NCBI GenBank assembly: GCA_032622095.1
Contig: CP136068.1
Span: 155,337,151 to 155,401,150, forward strand
DNA: 64,000 nucleotides
Reading direction: 5' to 3'
Source of the DNA: Siphonodentalium dalli
Taxonomy: Eukaryota > Mollusca > Scaphopoda > Gadilida > Siphonodentaliidae
Positions 22,956 through 33,010 of this stretch are shown in pieces; positions within the stretch are counted from its first letter, which is position 1, and the number at the start of each line of letters is the position of its first letter. The notes under the pieces were generated by a model, which ran no database searches, was not told the DNA's origin, and saw only the letters and a program-made list of their open reading frames with translations. The position numbers and the translations under genes were made by a program.

Positions 22956-23554
22956 ATTTCTATATAAAACATGTTAATAGATATGACTTTAACTTGACAT
23001 AATTATATATGTGTCGTATAGTGGGGCATATCGGTATTTATTTATTGGTCATGACAAAAATTAATAATATCAGATTCCGGTAGAAAATGCGTCTCATATG
23101 AAGGGATGATGGGGAGAATCTCGTTTTATATTCGAGCCATTTTCATCTTTCCACCGGAGTCACGTTTGTTTATGGAAAATGATCCTATTGATGAAATGCC
23201 TAATCCAACATTCTAGTCAATCTAATTTTGTGTGTATTATATGTTTTTTGTTTTTGTTTTCTCTGTTTTTTCAGCACATGATGTGCATTTTAATCGATTC
23301 GTCTCTTTTTTTGCACGTATGTTTTTTGTTCTACTCCCCAATTCTGGAGGCAATACAGATAACAATTTAATGAGGTTCCTCATATAAGTTAATTCAATTT
23401 ACTGTAGCTATCACGTGATTGACCATGACCCCTCTTACAGACTCGAAGATGAGTACATTCATCCATCAGTTACTCTTAAGCTATTGAAACGGCAAGATGT
23501 GCCGAAACCGGTATAACTGTATGTACATACATGCAACTGTGTAATGAACATTCG
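22956..23554. other. No recognised feature
   Basis: AT-rich. The 63-codon ORF at 23179 is phenylalanine/leucine-rich low complexity. Confidence 0.5.
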
Positions 23555-24070
23555 ACAATGATACGTACCTTTGACCACACCAGTTATACTCTGGATGTGC
23601 GCTCTCACGTGAAGATAAATATAATGCATATATTTAGTTGATTTTTTTATTTCTGAATATCTCCGTTATTTAGTCAATATAATCATTGCAAAAAGTAAGG
23701 ACAATTTCTGGCACTGATGTTGCCCATCGCATCGTAAATTCCGTGTATAGTGTACAATTTCTTTTCATTTGTTTTTCAAATTCTTTGTAAATACTCAAAT
23801 ACAGAGATACTATGTCTTGACAATATTGTCGAGATGTGCATAATACGTTTGTGAGCTCTTCTACAAAGGAGGTAAATAAATAAATAAATTAATTAATTCA
23901 TTAATTAATCAAACATCCCGTGACACGTGTTACTCATATTTAATACCATTATATACCTATTCGTGAACTCCGATAAGATGTTGTTTGATATATTGGCTGG
24001 TGATAAACATGTAACATGTACGTACCTTTGACCACACCAGTTATAATCTGGATGTGCGCGGCCATGAGAA
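23555..24070 (+). repeat. Direct repeats CGTACCTTTGACCACACCAG, 455 bp apart
   Basis: The phrase, followed by TTATA[CA]TCTGGATGTGCGC, occurs at about 23563-23608 and 24018-24063 with one or two mismatches. Between them is an (AAAT/AATT)n microsatellite at 23876-23909. The significance is unknown. Confidence 0.75.
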
Positions 24071-24536
24071 AAGAAATATACAATTTGAACCTATACACTT
24101 CCATCGCGGAGGTTTTAATTCATGTGTGCATGTGCGTGTGCGTGTGCGTGAGGAAATGAGTTATTACTTTCTAAAGTCATCGCAAACACGAGAAACCCGC
24201 AATGCAGATGTCACGTGATCACTCTAAGTTGTCGGTTTCTAACCTTCGTTGTCAACTTCAACGGATACGGCGACAATGAGACTCCGACCATCGTTCTTTC
24301 CTATTATTTTATACGATAAATCACGCTGGGTATTCGGAGCGGTAAATAGTTGAGGGCGGTAAATAGCTGCAGTCCTCTTGAAACATCATTCAGTGGGTAG
24401 ATACAAGAGTTGTCGATGTTGCCCGTTTTCTTTGTGCATTTGGATGGAGATTTAGTGCCTAATATTTATGTACATGGTTAAGCCAATTGGGACTGTTATA
24501 GGGGAGAATTTGAATACAAACAACATACGTCATTTT
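24071..24536. other. Upstream region of candidate exon; no ORF
   Basis: Holds a short (GTGCGT)n tract near 24125-24150. Otherwise unremarkable. Confidence 0.45.
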
Positions 24537-24550
24537 CCGCGCATGCGCGG
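24537..24550. promoter_or_regulatory. NRF1-like palindrome CCGCGCATGCGCGG
   Basis: A perfect 14-bp palindrome containing GCGCATGCGC, the core of the NRF1 binding motif common in animal promoters. It lies 43 bp upstream of the ATG at 24594. In this AT-rich window it is a conspicuous GC island and supports the exon downstream as a real first exon. Binding is inferred from motif only. Confidence 0.5.
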
Positions 24551-24593
24551 TAGCTGGTAGGCAGAAAATCGATAAAAAAATCTCAACATTGCG

Positions 24594-24881
24594 ATGGCGA
24601 ACAACTCAGGTACAAGGAAAATCAAGCGTTTCAACACTGTTCAAACGTATTTTATTGACGATCATGGTATTGAATCACAGAGAAGATATAAAGACAAGCT
24701 TTCCAATGACAAAGGAACGAAACGTTTACCGGATCCGTACGAATTAAGTGATGATTGGACACCAAACAAAGAAAAACTTCCACCGATCACGTATCCGGAT
24801 ATATACATGTACCACTACATTATCGATACTCCCGGAGTTTATACGAAAGAAACACTCAATTATGCAAGTGCAATTTCTCCG
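24594..24881 (+). CDS. Candidate first coding exon, TYPDI-type N-terminal region
   Basis: Begins at ATG 24594, the first ATG after the NRF1-like motif, and runs 96 codons to a good donor CCG|GTAAAA (GT at 24882-24883). Beyond it the frame reads only 15 more codons to a stop at 24929, so an intron is plausible. The peptide is charged and hydrophilic: a basic start (RKIKRF), then LPDPYELSDDW and LPPITYPDIYMYHYI. The block LPPITYPDI followed by YTKETL resembles the N-terminal region of multicopy proteins in aquatic animals that also carry YqaJ-nuclease or SWIM-finger domains, some in mobile elements. That resemblance is from memory and weak. No downstream exons are recognised here. Confidence 0.45.
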
Positions 24882-24929
24882 GTAAAAACTAAATATCGCA
24901 TTTGTCGTATTTCTATTACGAATTTATGA

Positions 24930-25815
24930 GTTACCTACCTCCAGGCATCCAAATATTTGTGAGCTAAAATCTGCCCATGTGGCCATAATTCAGCTAAAAC
25001 ACTCAAATTTGAACCAATTTCACGAAAATTCTATATCACGGGTAGCAAATCGATATGACCTTGAACTGTGGAAGGCTATCGTACTCTTTGCATAATTGGA
25101 TCCCTATAACGATATGCACCATCATTTTTGTTTAGAATCTGCACAGTTTGGACCAATTTCGCATAAAATCTACAAAATCTAGCAAACCGATATGGTCTTT
25201 ACACATGTGGGGGGGGGGGGGGGGCTGTCGTTCCTATAACACGACGTCCCATCATTTGGGTAGAACACTCAATTTTGAATTAATTTCAAGAAAATGCTAT
25301 ATCACCGCTAAGGAGTTAACCCCTAGCAAACCAATATGGCCTTCAATTGTGGATGGCTGTCGTGCCGTTTCGAAAAAGAAAAAAAATATACATAATTTGA
25401 TCCTATAACATGACGTAACATCAGTTGGGACTAGAATCTGCCCAGTTGGCCATAATTCAGCTAAAACACTAAATTTTTAACAAATTTCCAGTAAATTCTA
25501 CCCAGTTAACCGACATGGTCTTGAACTGTGAAGGGCTATCGAACCTTTTCGTATACATAATTGGATCCTGTAACAACACGTATACCATCAGTTGTGGGTA
25601 TAATCTGCTCAGTTGTAATTAATTCAGGTAAGTCACTCTAATTTGGACCAAGTTTGCATACAATCTATATCACCCGCCAAGGGTTAACATCCATCAAACC
25701 GACATGATCTTTACACCTGAAGGGCTGTCGTACCTTTGCGTATACGTAATTGGATCCTATATATAACATGAAGTACCAACAGTTGTGGATATAATCAGCC
25801 TAGGTGTTCAGCTAT
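24930..25815 (+). repeat. Degenerate tandem repeat, about 180-bp units
   Basis: Four to five diverged units share CCATAATTCAGCTAAAACAC, ATTTGGACCAATTT, AACCGACATGGTCTT, GGGCTGTCGTACC and AATTGGATCCTATAAC in the same order. A G16 run (25209-25224) interrupts one unit. ORFs inside are incidental. Confidence 0.7.
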
Positions 25816-25831
25816 ATAGCTTCGCGACACA

Positions 25832-26100
25832 GCTATATATCTCGTCGAAACATAAATAATATATCAATAATGCGCTATGTACCTGACCGACTGAGTCACC
25901 GACGGGGCCACCAAGGTACCATGTAGACACGCCATTACAAACTATGTGTATCGATCACCTTTCCCCAGAGCCCGACACTGCTATATATCTCGTCGAAATA
26001 TAGATAAGATATCAATAATGCGCTATGCAACTGACCGACTGAGTCACCGACCGGAACTCCTATACGTCATGTATACACGTCACTATAAATTCCGGGTTTC
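25832..26100 (+). repeat. Two-copy tandem repeat, 149-bp period
   Basis: CTATATATCTCGTCGAAA, then ATATCAATAATGCGCTATG and GACCGACTGAGTCACCGAC, repeat at about 25832 and 25981. Confidence 0.85.
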
Positions 26101-26784
26101 GCCCAGACTAAGTGTACATACTATAATAGCGTTCGCGGTTTCTCTTAGATTGTGTTGGTCTGAAACCAACACATTTCCCCCTAATAAATTGTTGGAAAAT
26201 CAAACTACGAGAACAATTTCGACACATTGTTGTTGTGAAATTTCCATCTAATGTTGTTTCAGGTATGAAATTTTCAACTGTTGACCAAAGTTGGGGTGGG
26301 GTGGGGTGAGTCAGCCAACCCTCTTGTCGCGATGTCACCGTGGACTGTGCATGAGACTTCCAGCTGATAAAACATTTTCGCAAGGGGGTGAAACGAATCG
26401 ACCCCTTGCCGCCACGTCCCTGCATATCATAGATGGATCCGGTTTAAGGGGTGGTTGAAAAACTGAAAATTAGTGTTGGACACCCCACACGAAGACCATC
26501 TAGTCACGTTCCTTAACGTTGTAACTTTCAATAAACTTTCACAGTACTCGACAATTCTTTGTGATTGGGAGATGTTAGTATAGTTACAAAGAACACATCT
26601 ATTTCTGATTTATGTTCGTAGGTTCATAGTACTAGCGGAATGAGAAACTGTTTCTTACAAACAATTTTAAAATCTTACAAAGAAAACGCTTCGTAGTATT
26701 GACCACTCTATGGAGAGCACAGCGCAATAATGGAGCACCACTCCGTTCGTAGAAATATAGTTTTTTAACGCTCTGCATGGTGAC
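26101..26784. other. No recognised feature
   Basis: Contains a GGGGTGGGGTGGGG stretch near 26292. The 101- and 105-codon ORFs on opposite strands overlap, and neither shows a motif. Confidence 0.5.
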
Positions 26785-26870
26785 CTGCCAAGTGCACCCA
26801 TAGTCATATATAGGGTATGTTCTGTCAGCTTAGGCGCACAAACTACTTGATAAATTAATGGGAATTATGG
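26785..26870 (+). repeat. Solo terminus of the 59.65-kb TIR element
   Basis: Matches the left terminus at 59675-59758 (CCAAGTGC, CCCATAG, GGTATGTTCTGTCA, TTAGGCGCACAAAC, TTGATAAATTAATGGGAAT). The core and second terminus are absent. Confidence 0.8.
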
Positions 26871-27279
26871 CTCTTATAGTGAAACATATCTTCTGTATAT
26901 ATTAACAATGGGATGAAGGGCATCTACATGCTACATGTTTTGTTCAGTCTCAACATGTCACATTATGGGACATCTTTCGAATTAAGCCACATCATAAAAT
27001 TAATAACCATCACCTTGGAAAACCACCTTTGCGAGGGATAATCTATGCAGTGCGCGAGTTGGTCCAGCAACTAACTGCTCGATATGTATAGTGGTCCGCA
27101 ATATAAAAAATAACTAGGCGCAGTACTTATAAGTACTTATAACGTCAACTTAATATATACGTGCTGCTGAAATTCCCATGATTCGAGAGCAGTCGTAGTA
27201 CCGCTGTATTTAATAGAAGTAGCTTTATTCTTTTTTTTGCACTATACTTACGTTTGTATTATTATTTTCATCGTCCTGA
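26871..27279. other. No recognised feature
   Basis: AT-rich sequence without ORF or repeat. Confidence 0.5.
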
Positions 27280-27725
27280 AGTATACCTGGGGTGACTGTA
27301 TTGTGATGTGTGGGTGTGTAAATACATATGGTTTGGCTGGGTATGGTTGAAGTGTACATTCATATCTGGAGCAGCTGCAGTGACTGCATTGTCATGACGA
27401 TGTGTATATGCATAGCTTGGTGGGCTATATGAGCATGGTTGAGATGAATAGGTATACATTGGGTGACTGAATGGTCATTTGTGATGTGAGTAGGTATTGA
27501 GAGAGTGACTGCATTTATGATCACGATTGAGGTAAATGTGTACACAGGAGGTGATGTTATGGTCATGTGTGGGGTGCACGGATGTACCTAGCTGGTGATT
27601 GCGTGGTCGTCGTGAGATGTATGCGAATACAAGGAGTGTGTGGATGGTCATACATGTGTGAGGTGAATAGGTACATATGTAGTGACTGTATGATCATGTG
27701 TTGGGTGTACGGGTATATGTACAAT
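27280..27725 (+). repeat. Degenerate GT-rich minisatellite, about 57-bp unit
   Basis: Seven to eight diverged units each contain GTGACTG, ATGGTCATGTGTG and GGTATACAT-like words. Both strands show overlapping ORFs (HTHTSQYSHP and similar) from the repeat composition. A G13 run follows at 27768-27780. Confidence 0.65.
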
Positions 27726-27780
27726 TTGATAAAGCAACATTCTAAAACATGCAGGGGTGCACAGGTAGGGGGGGGGGGGG

Positions 27781-28360
27781 CAAAATGCGGTAAACATACG
27801 ATCAGATAGATATTGGAATATATACATTCTGCGTTTAAAAAAACATCGACAATTAAGCGAATATATAATAAGTCCATACATTGACAACATATTTATAACG
27901 CATGATATGCGATGAACCTCGTCAAAGTTCTACCACAACGAAAGTATCTTATTCCCCTAACTGTCAGTAACTGGAGCATCACGATGCGAACGCCTTGCAA
28001 TTGAAGGCGGAGGTGGTGTTGCGTTGGTTCACCTAGGCTACCCGAAGCTTCTGAATAAATTTATTACTGCTTATGTGCGTTGAATGGATTCCAAAATGGG
28101 GCACTTGGTATCAGTAGAGGGCTGCATTCTAGATCTGAATTATTATCCATAAAAGTCCTATTCTCAAAATCCATAACTAATATTATGACTTGTGTACGCT
28201 TGTAAAGAAATGGATTGAGTGAAGATAATTTTGATCTAATTAGCAGTCAGTAGTGCTATATAATGAACACACTATTCACACTAATTTAATTTAGACGAGT
28301 CGTGGTCAATCATGAATGAATTGATTAAGTCCTAATTGTCTTATTGTGTGCTATGAACAG
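27781..28360. other. Probable intron upstream of the GPCR exon
   Basis: No ORF or repeat. It ends with the acceptor CTATGAACAG at 28351-28360. The sequence just before that AG is only moderately T-rich. Confidence 0.4.
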
Positions 28361-28558
28361 GTTATATCATAGCACTCGGTCTAACAGGAAACATTCTCCA
28401 TGTTCTTGTGTTCATTCGGAAAATGATGGCAAAAGGAACAATGTCTGTGTATTTAATAACCCTAGCTCTAGTTGATTCCTTATCACTCGTAGTAGCTATT
28501 CCTACTTATTGGTTTTCAATGTTATTAGTGTTTACTCGAAACTATCGGATCGTGACAT
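28361..28558 (+). CDS. Rhodopsin-family GPCR, one internal exon (TM1-TM2)
   Basis: Between an AG acceptor (28359-28360) and a GT donor (28559-28560) lie 198 nt, phase 1 at both ends. An in-frame TGA a few bases upstream fits a splice start. The reading frame gives YIIALGLTGNILHVLVFIRK, then a short basic loop (KMMAKGTM) and SVYLITLALVDSLSLVVAIP. These match the class A receptor pattern: G-x-x-G-N of TM1, intracellular loop 1, and L-A-x-x-D with the conserved TM2 aspartate. A Cys codon straddles the donor, where the TM3 disulfide cysteine is expected. The style is that of invertebrate neuropeptide receptors (inference). The remaining exons are not recognised in this window; a large-intron gene or an isolated relic are both possible. 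Confidence 0.6.
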
Positions 28559-28771
28559 GTATCCTGTACCCTAATAACAATTATATCACCCACACATAAG
28601 CAACAGTAACAATTGAGAACTTGCTTGTTACGACTTTGAGTTTACATTGGAAGCCGCGACAGCCACACCTGAAAAGTGTTCGCCGGATATATAATAAAAC
28701 AGTATCTTTTACCTCGACGCTGATTTGCGTCTAGGTTATAACCCGCTTTGGTATCTGTACAAGAATAACAA
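28559..28771. other. Sequence downstream of GPCR exon
   Basis: No further receptor exon is visible. The frame closes at 28599. Confidence 0.4.
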
Positions 28772-28893
28772 AATTAAACGAGGCTTCACCCGTGAAGGTG
28801 AAGTTTAATTGTGATTCTATGAAGTATAGAATCACTGGAGGGATCAACTGATATAGCATCACTGCGCATGTGTCCACGACAACACCTCATTCT
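28772..28893 (+). repeat. Dispersed hairpin repeat, copy A
   Basis: The first 75 bp are the reverse complement of 34443-34519 (GAGGCTTCACCCGTGAAGGT and onward). The following 50 bp (ATAGCATCACTGCGCATGTG, then TCCACGACAACACCTC) match the reverse complement of 39495-39525. Contains the foldable TGATTCTATGAAGTATAGAATCA. Confidence 0.85.
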
Positions 28894-28980
28894 TAGAAGC
28901 ATGTGTCTACTCTTGATATGAAGTAAAGCTGTATAATAGGGATCACACCCACGGTGGGGTATGGGGCGGGCGGCAGTTGA

Positions 28981-28998
28981 TTTTTTTTTTTTTTTTTT
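28981..28998 (-). other. Poly(A) tail of the LINE
   Basis: T18 on the plus strand, immediately downstream (in the element's sense) of the AATAAA signal. It marks the 3' end created by target-primed reverse transcription. Confidence 0.9.
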
Positions 28999-29006
28999 AA
29001 ACATAT

Positions 29007-29012
29007 TTTATT
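29007..29012 (-). promoter_or_regulatory. Polyadenylation signal AATAAA
   Basis: TTTATT on the plus strand, about 8 nt from the start of the poly(A) tract. This is close, but usual for integrated retrotransposon copies. Confidence 0.75.
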
Positions 29013-29323
29013 TGTAGTATAATACAAAATGGATTGGGGCACAAGTTACAAAACTTAATGAGCCCCTCTCCGGTATACATTGATACAAACAATTTGTTTA
29101 ACAAAATGGCACAATAAGTAACTTATTTACAGCTGCACGTGGTGAATGAGAAAGGTGATGATGGCAGATTGTAACAATTCATTGAGGAAGGATGAGAGTG
29201 AGTCAGTGAGAGTGATTGGTGGGGGGGGGGGGGGGGGTGCGGGGGGTGCCAACGCCGAGTGAGGCGAAAGGAAAAGGAAAACATGTGATAATTAATAAAC
29301 TAATTTCTTATCTTGAAATTTAA

Positions 29324-30358
29324 CTAGAAACGTTTAGTCTCCGCGATAAAATGCTGCACTATTTTGAACAATTTCACATTTTGTTTGTTATGAGCATTCG
29401 GGAGGCCAGCAAGTAGATTGTTCATGTGCGTTAATTTAATTCCTTCTCTGTGTAGCATATGAAACATCTCAGTTCGTTCTGACTGGTAGTGGGGACACAT
29501 AAAGAAGTAGTGATAGGCATCTTCACACTGGTTGCCACACGTACAACGTGGGCTTCCTGCAATATAATTCTGAAATTTGTCAGACTGAAGATCACTACAA
29601 TAGTTTCTTAGTCTGGCGTGCAATACATTATATTTCCTACGACCTGTATAGAAATATATTGGAGGTCTAGCGGTGGGATCAATTATTCTAAGATAATCTT
29701 TAAAATCGAAAATCGTCGGAGCTTCTGTTATTGCGGAAGGCATGTCGTTCCACGCTTTTATTGTTGAGGGAAAAAATGACTTTTTGTAGTGCTCGGTATT
29801 GCTGAAGTATGTGTAAAATTTTTCGGGGTTTCTGAATTCATACTCGGATATATCGGCTATCCTGGGTGGTATTATTTTAGTGAGGTAAGTAGGGGCCCTC
29901 TGATTTACAATGTTATACATAGTTTGTAATTTATGAAGTTCGCGCCTTTTTCTTAGCGAGGGCCACCCGACTTCTGTCATAATGTCTGTATCTGATACTG
30001 AACGCGTGAGGCCGCTGACAATTCTGGCTGCATCAATGTGTAATCGGTCAAGTTTATCCAATTGATATTTTGGCGCGCATGCCCAGACTACATCCGAGTA
30101 ATCATATAGAGGCAGTATATATGTTTTATATATATTTTCTAATGTCTTCCTGTCGAGTTGGAATTTAAATTTTCTAAGTTGTGCTAAGCGGGATGCTACT
30201 CTCTTTATTGTTGCATTTATATGATTGTTCCACGACATATTTGATTGGAGCTCAAGACCAAGGTGTTTGTGTGTCTCAACAAATGATATTGTGTCACTAT
30301 TAAAAGTTAAATTAGGGATATCACCAGAGGTGCCAATCAATGAATATGACATGCCCAT
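29324..30358 (-). pseudogene. LINE ORF2, C-terminal part
   Basis: A 344-codon open frame continuing ORF2 after the palm domain. Even before its first ATG the frame reads WSKNWLVSFNPSKT, the usual thumb-proximal W..NPSKT block. It then has FVETHKHLGLELQSNMSWN, YKTYILPLYDYSDVVW and a C-terminal Cys/His cluster at residues 272-288 (CTC, C, H, C with YHYFFMCPHY). The cluster is typical of the C-terminus of CR1/Rex-like and related elements and is thought to bind nucleic acid. The frame ends at TAG in 29324-29326. It is in a different frame from the RT part because of the deletion just upstream. Confidence 0.85.
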
Positions 30359-30371
30359 TGTTTTTGAAGGA

Positions 30372-31448
30372 TTAAAGCTGACCAGCCAATTTTTTGACCA
30401 TGTTGCTATTTGTAAGACAGGTATCGTCGGCGTACATTCTGGTCACGGAACTGATGTTGTCAGGTAGGTCATTTATGTAAACTAAAAATAGAAAAGGTCC
30501 TAAAATTGAGCCTTGAGGGACGCCCGCTGGAATGATCTCATAATCAGAAAAGCTGTCGTTTACTAATACGCGCTGCTGGCGGTTTCTTAGATAATTTTCT
30601 ATCCATTTCAATGGTTTCCCTCGCACGCCATAACTAGACAGTTTATGTACCAATCCTCTGTGCCAAACTCTCTCGAATGCCTTCGATATATCACAGAAAG
30701 TAGAACACGTATATAAGCCATTGTCGAGAGATTGGCTCAGGTGATTATATAGATCTATGAGTTGATGAGATGTACTTTGCCCTGGCATGAAACCCGATTG
30801 GCGTGAGTATATTAGTTCATTTTCATTAAAGAACTTCCTGATCTGTTTTAAGACAACTTTTTCGAATATCTTTCCAATGCATGGTAGAAGCGAGATGGGG
30901 CGATAGTTCTTACTATCAGCGGAGTCGTCTTTTTTAAAGATGGGAACAACATTTGCCTTTTTCCATATAGAAGGAAATTTTGTGGTATCGAATGATTTTC
31001 GGAAGAGTAAATTTAAAGGATAAGCAATTTTTTTAGCCGTGGCTTGAAGCATTCTCGCACTAATTCCATCGTGGCCATTGGCCTTGTTTAATTTTAGAGA
31101 TTTAATTGCTAAAATTATTTCGTCTTCGGTGGACTCAAAGTCGTTCATAGTATTGCTACAACGAGAATTTAAAAAAGGTAAACTGTGATTTGAGTCATGT
31201 ATCGATGAATTTGAAATGAAGCTCTTGTTCAGTATGTTGGCCTTATCTAGATCATCGGTTGCGTATAGTTTTCCATTTACATTTACGGTATTTATATTGT
31301 CGCTGGAGCAGTACAGGGGCGGAATATTCGTTGTTTTCTTTTTACAAAGGAGGTAATTTATTAGTTGCCAGAAATCGCGAGGCGATGAAGATCCCTTCAC
31401 GCGGTCTTCCAATTTTTCTTCAAATTTGGATTTGGCGTACTTTTTCAT
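30372..31448 (-). pseudogene. LINE ORF2, reverse transcriptase palm and fingers
   Basis: 358 codons from the first ATG, but the same frame is open upstream to about 31620 (RPKDKIWFNSEIRREIRK), so the ATG is not the real start. RT motifs in order: NYRPISLLP (181-189), QSGFMPGQST (217-226), FCDISKAFE (251-259, catalytic Asp 253; the usual AFD is AFE), GVPQGSILGP (309-318) and YADD (339-342). Shortly after YADD about 25 codons are missing and the frame shifts, giving a stop at 30372. The catalytic residues are intact, but the domain cannot be completed. Confidence 0.9.
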
Positions 31449-31581
31449 ATTATTTACTTTGTTTCTGGAATGCTTATAATTTTGCCAAGTATCGGGGTTA
31501 TTGTTTCTTAGAGCTTTGGTTCGTAATCTTTCACGTTTGCGAATTTCTCTTCGGATTTCTGAATTAAACCAGATTTTGTCC

Positions 31582-32643
31582 TTAGGTCGAACCGTAACAG
31601 ATGATTGGCCCAGATTGGGGGACTGTTTCTCGCATTATTGAATTAAATTTATTTGGGAAAATTATTGTGGCTGAATCGATGTCAAGACCCGATAAGAGAT
31701 CATCCCAGTTTGTGTTTCCGAGCAATTCATTGGCTCTTCCGAAATTTGCTCTGGAGTAGTTCCACACTACTCTGCGAAAAGATGTCACATTTGAGTAATC
31801 ATAGGATAATGACACATATACACCCAAATGGTCAGAGACTCCAGGATTGATTACATCGGCTTCTAGTACACGAAACGAATTGCTGATAATAATTGGATCT
31901 AATAGCGTACTCGATGAGCGTGATATTCTTGTAGGAGATGTTATAACATTTTTTATGCTATATCGGTCTATGATTTCTTTCAACTTAGAAGATGCATCTA
32001 GGAGATTGGAATTGTAGTCCCCCGTGATAATAATATTTTCTGATATGTCAAGTGCATCTGATATCGATGTCTCTAGGTATTCCCAGTATTTTGGATCGCA
32101 GAACTGATCTGATCTATATGACATTCCTAGCATAATATGGCTTTTTTTTGAAAATAATTCAAACCAAAGTATTGATGAGTCAAATTCTAGTTCATGTCTC
32201 CGCCTGTATATTATATGGGTCGCGAACATAACACATATACCTCCACCTCGAGAGTCGCGATCTTTCCGAACAGGGTCTTGATAACCCGGAATTTTTAGAC
32301 TATCCGAACAGAATGATGGGTCCAGGTGAGTTTCACTAAAACACAGCACATCGAAATCGTTAATGGTATCAACAATCTTTTCTAATTTATTTCTAATACT
32401 TCTGATGTTGTAATGGAAAATTGAAATTGTGTGGTTATTTTCGCTGGTGGCAGGACCAGGGTTGATTTCAATATCACCTGATAATATCAGTATGAAAAAT
32501 GTTGAGATGAATAATAATTTAAGATTTTGTGCTCGGAAGCTATATTTCAGGGATTCGCCTCTAACCACAAGGGTATTCGGTGTCTTTTTCTTCAGATCAA
32601 AAACCCCAACTGCTGCCCTATATTGTTGTATCGAACAAGTCAT
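31582..32643 (-). pseudogene. LINE ORF2, 2A leader and AP endonuclease
   Basis: 353 codons. Residues 1-40 are basic and mixed; residues 41-54 are a hydrophobic stretch (LKLLFISTFFILIL), immediately followed by SGDIEINPGP. The endonuclease follows: Asn in HYNIRS (residue 79), Glu in SETHL (104), RGGGICV (132-138), GDYN (208-211), the T..R....TLLDPI block (238-251) and SDH (270-272), so all expected catalytic positions are present. The frame runs into a stop at 31582 because of one extra base in a homopolymer (G5 on the plus strand at 31617-31621). The neighbouring frame continues seamlessly into the RT domain. Confidence 0.9.
32452..32478 (-). other. 2A-like ribosome-skipping motif GDIEINPGP
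   Basis: Matches the established 2A consensus D-[VI]-E-x-N-P-G-P exactly. Skipping, if active, would separate Gly63 from Pro64 and release a 63-residue leader from the endonuclease-RT polyprotein. 2A-like sequences are known in some non-LTR retrotransposons of marine invertebrates. The hydrophobic stretch immediately before it resembles a signal sequence. Confidence 0.85.
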
Positions 32644-33010
32644 GATATTTTAGTCGGTGGTTCGATGTTAAAATGAGCAGCAATTGGGTCTTGTGGTTTG
32701 AGAAAATTTCAATGTACTTTAACATTTTCAACGTTGGCACCTGGCACTCAAAGTTTCCACAGCTATGTGAAAAGCGGTGTTTCGGATCAGTTAGTGGGAA
32801 CAGGTTATTTAACCTCAGATATATACAAGACAAGCAAGCAACGTGTAAGTTCATAAATACACAAATATATATGAGAATTGGGAGAAAAGGTGTATGATGA
32901 TTAGAAGTATAATACAAGATGATGTGGTATTGGTGAGGTTCCATATCGAATATCAACTGGCATGTGATTTTGTTTGGGACGGGGATGACTGGCAAGATGT
33001 AGGATATATA

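Larger units (their letters stand above)
28981..33010 (-). mobile_element. APE-type non-LTR retrotransposon with 2A-like peptide
   Basis: A minus-strand element running from an approximate 5' end near 33010 to a poly(A) tail (T18 on the plus strand, 28981-28998). In order it has a 5' leader, a 2A-like site, an apurinic-type endonuclease, a reverse transcriptase, a C-terminal Cys/His region, a 3' UTR of about 325 nt with a G17 run on the plus strand (29221-29237), AATAAA and poly(A). The layout fits the CR1/L2-like assemblage (family knowledge). Two lesions separate the coding region into three frames, so this copy cannot make a full ORF2. No upstream ORF1 or target-site duplication was found. 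Confidence 0.9.

Noticed and set aside
24930-26100. Short ORFs at 25148 and 25946
   Set aside because: They lie wholly in degenerate tandem repeats.
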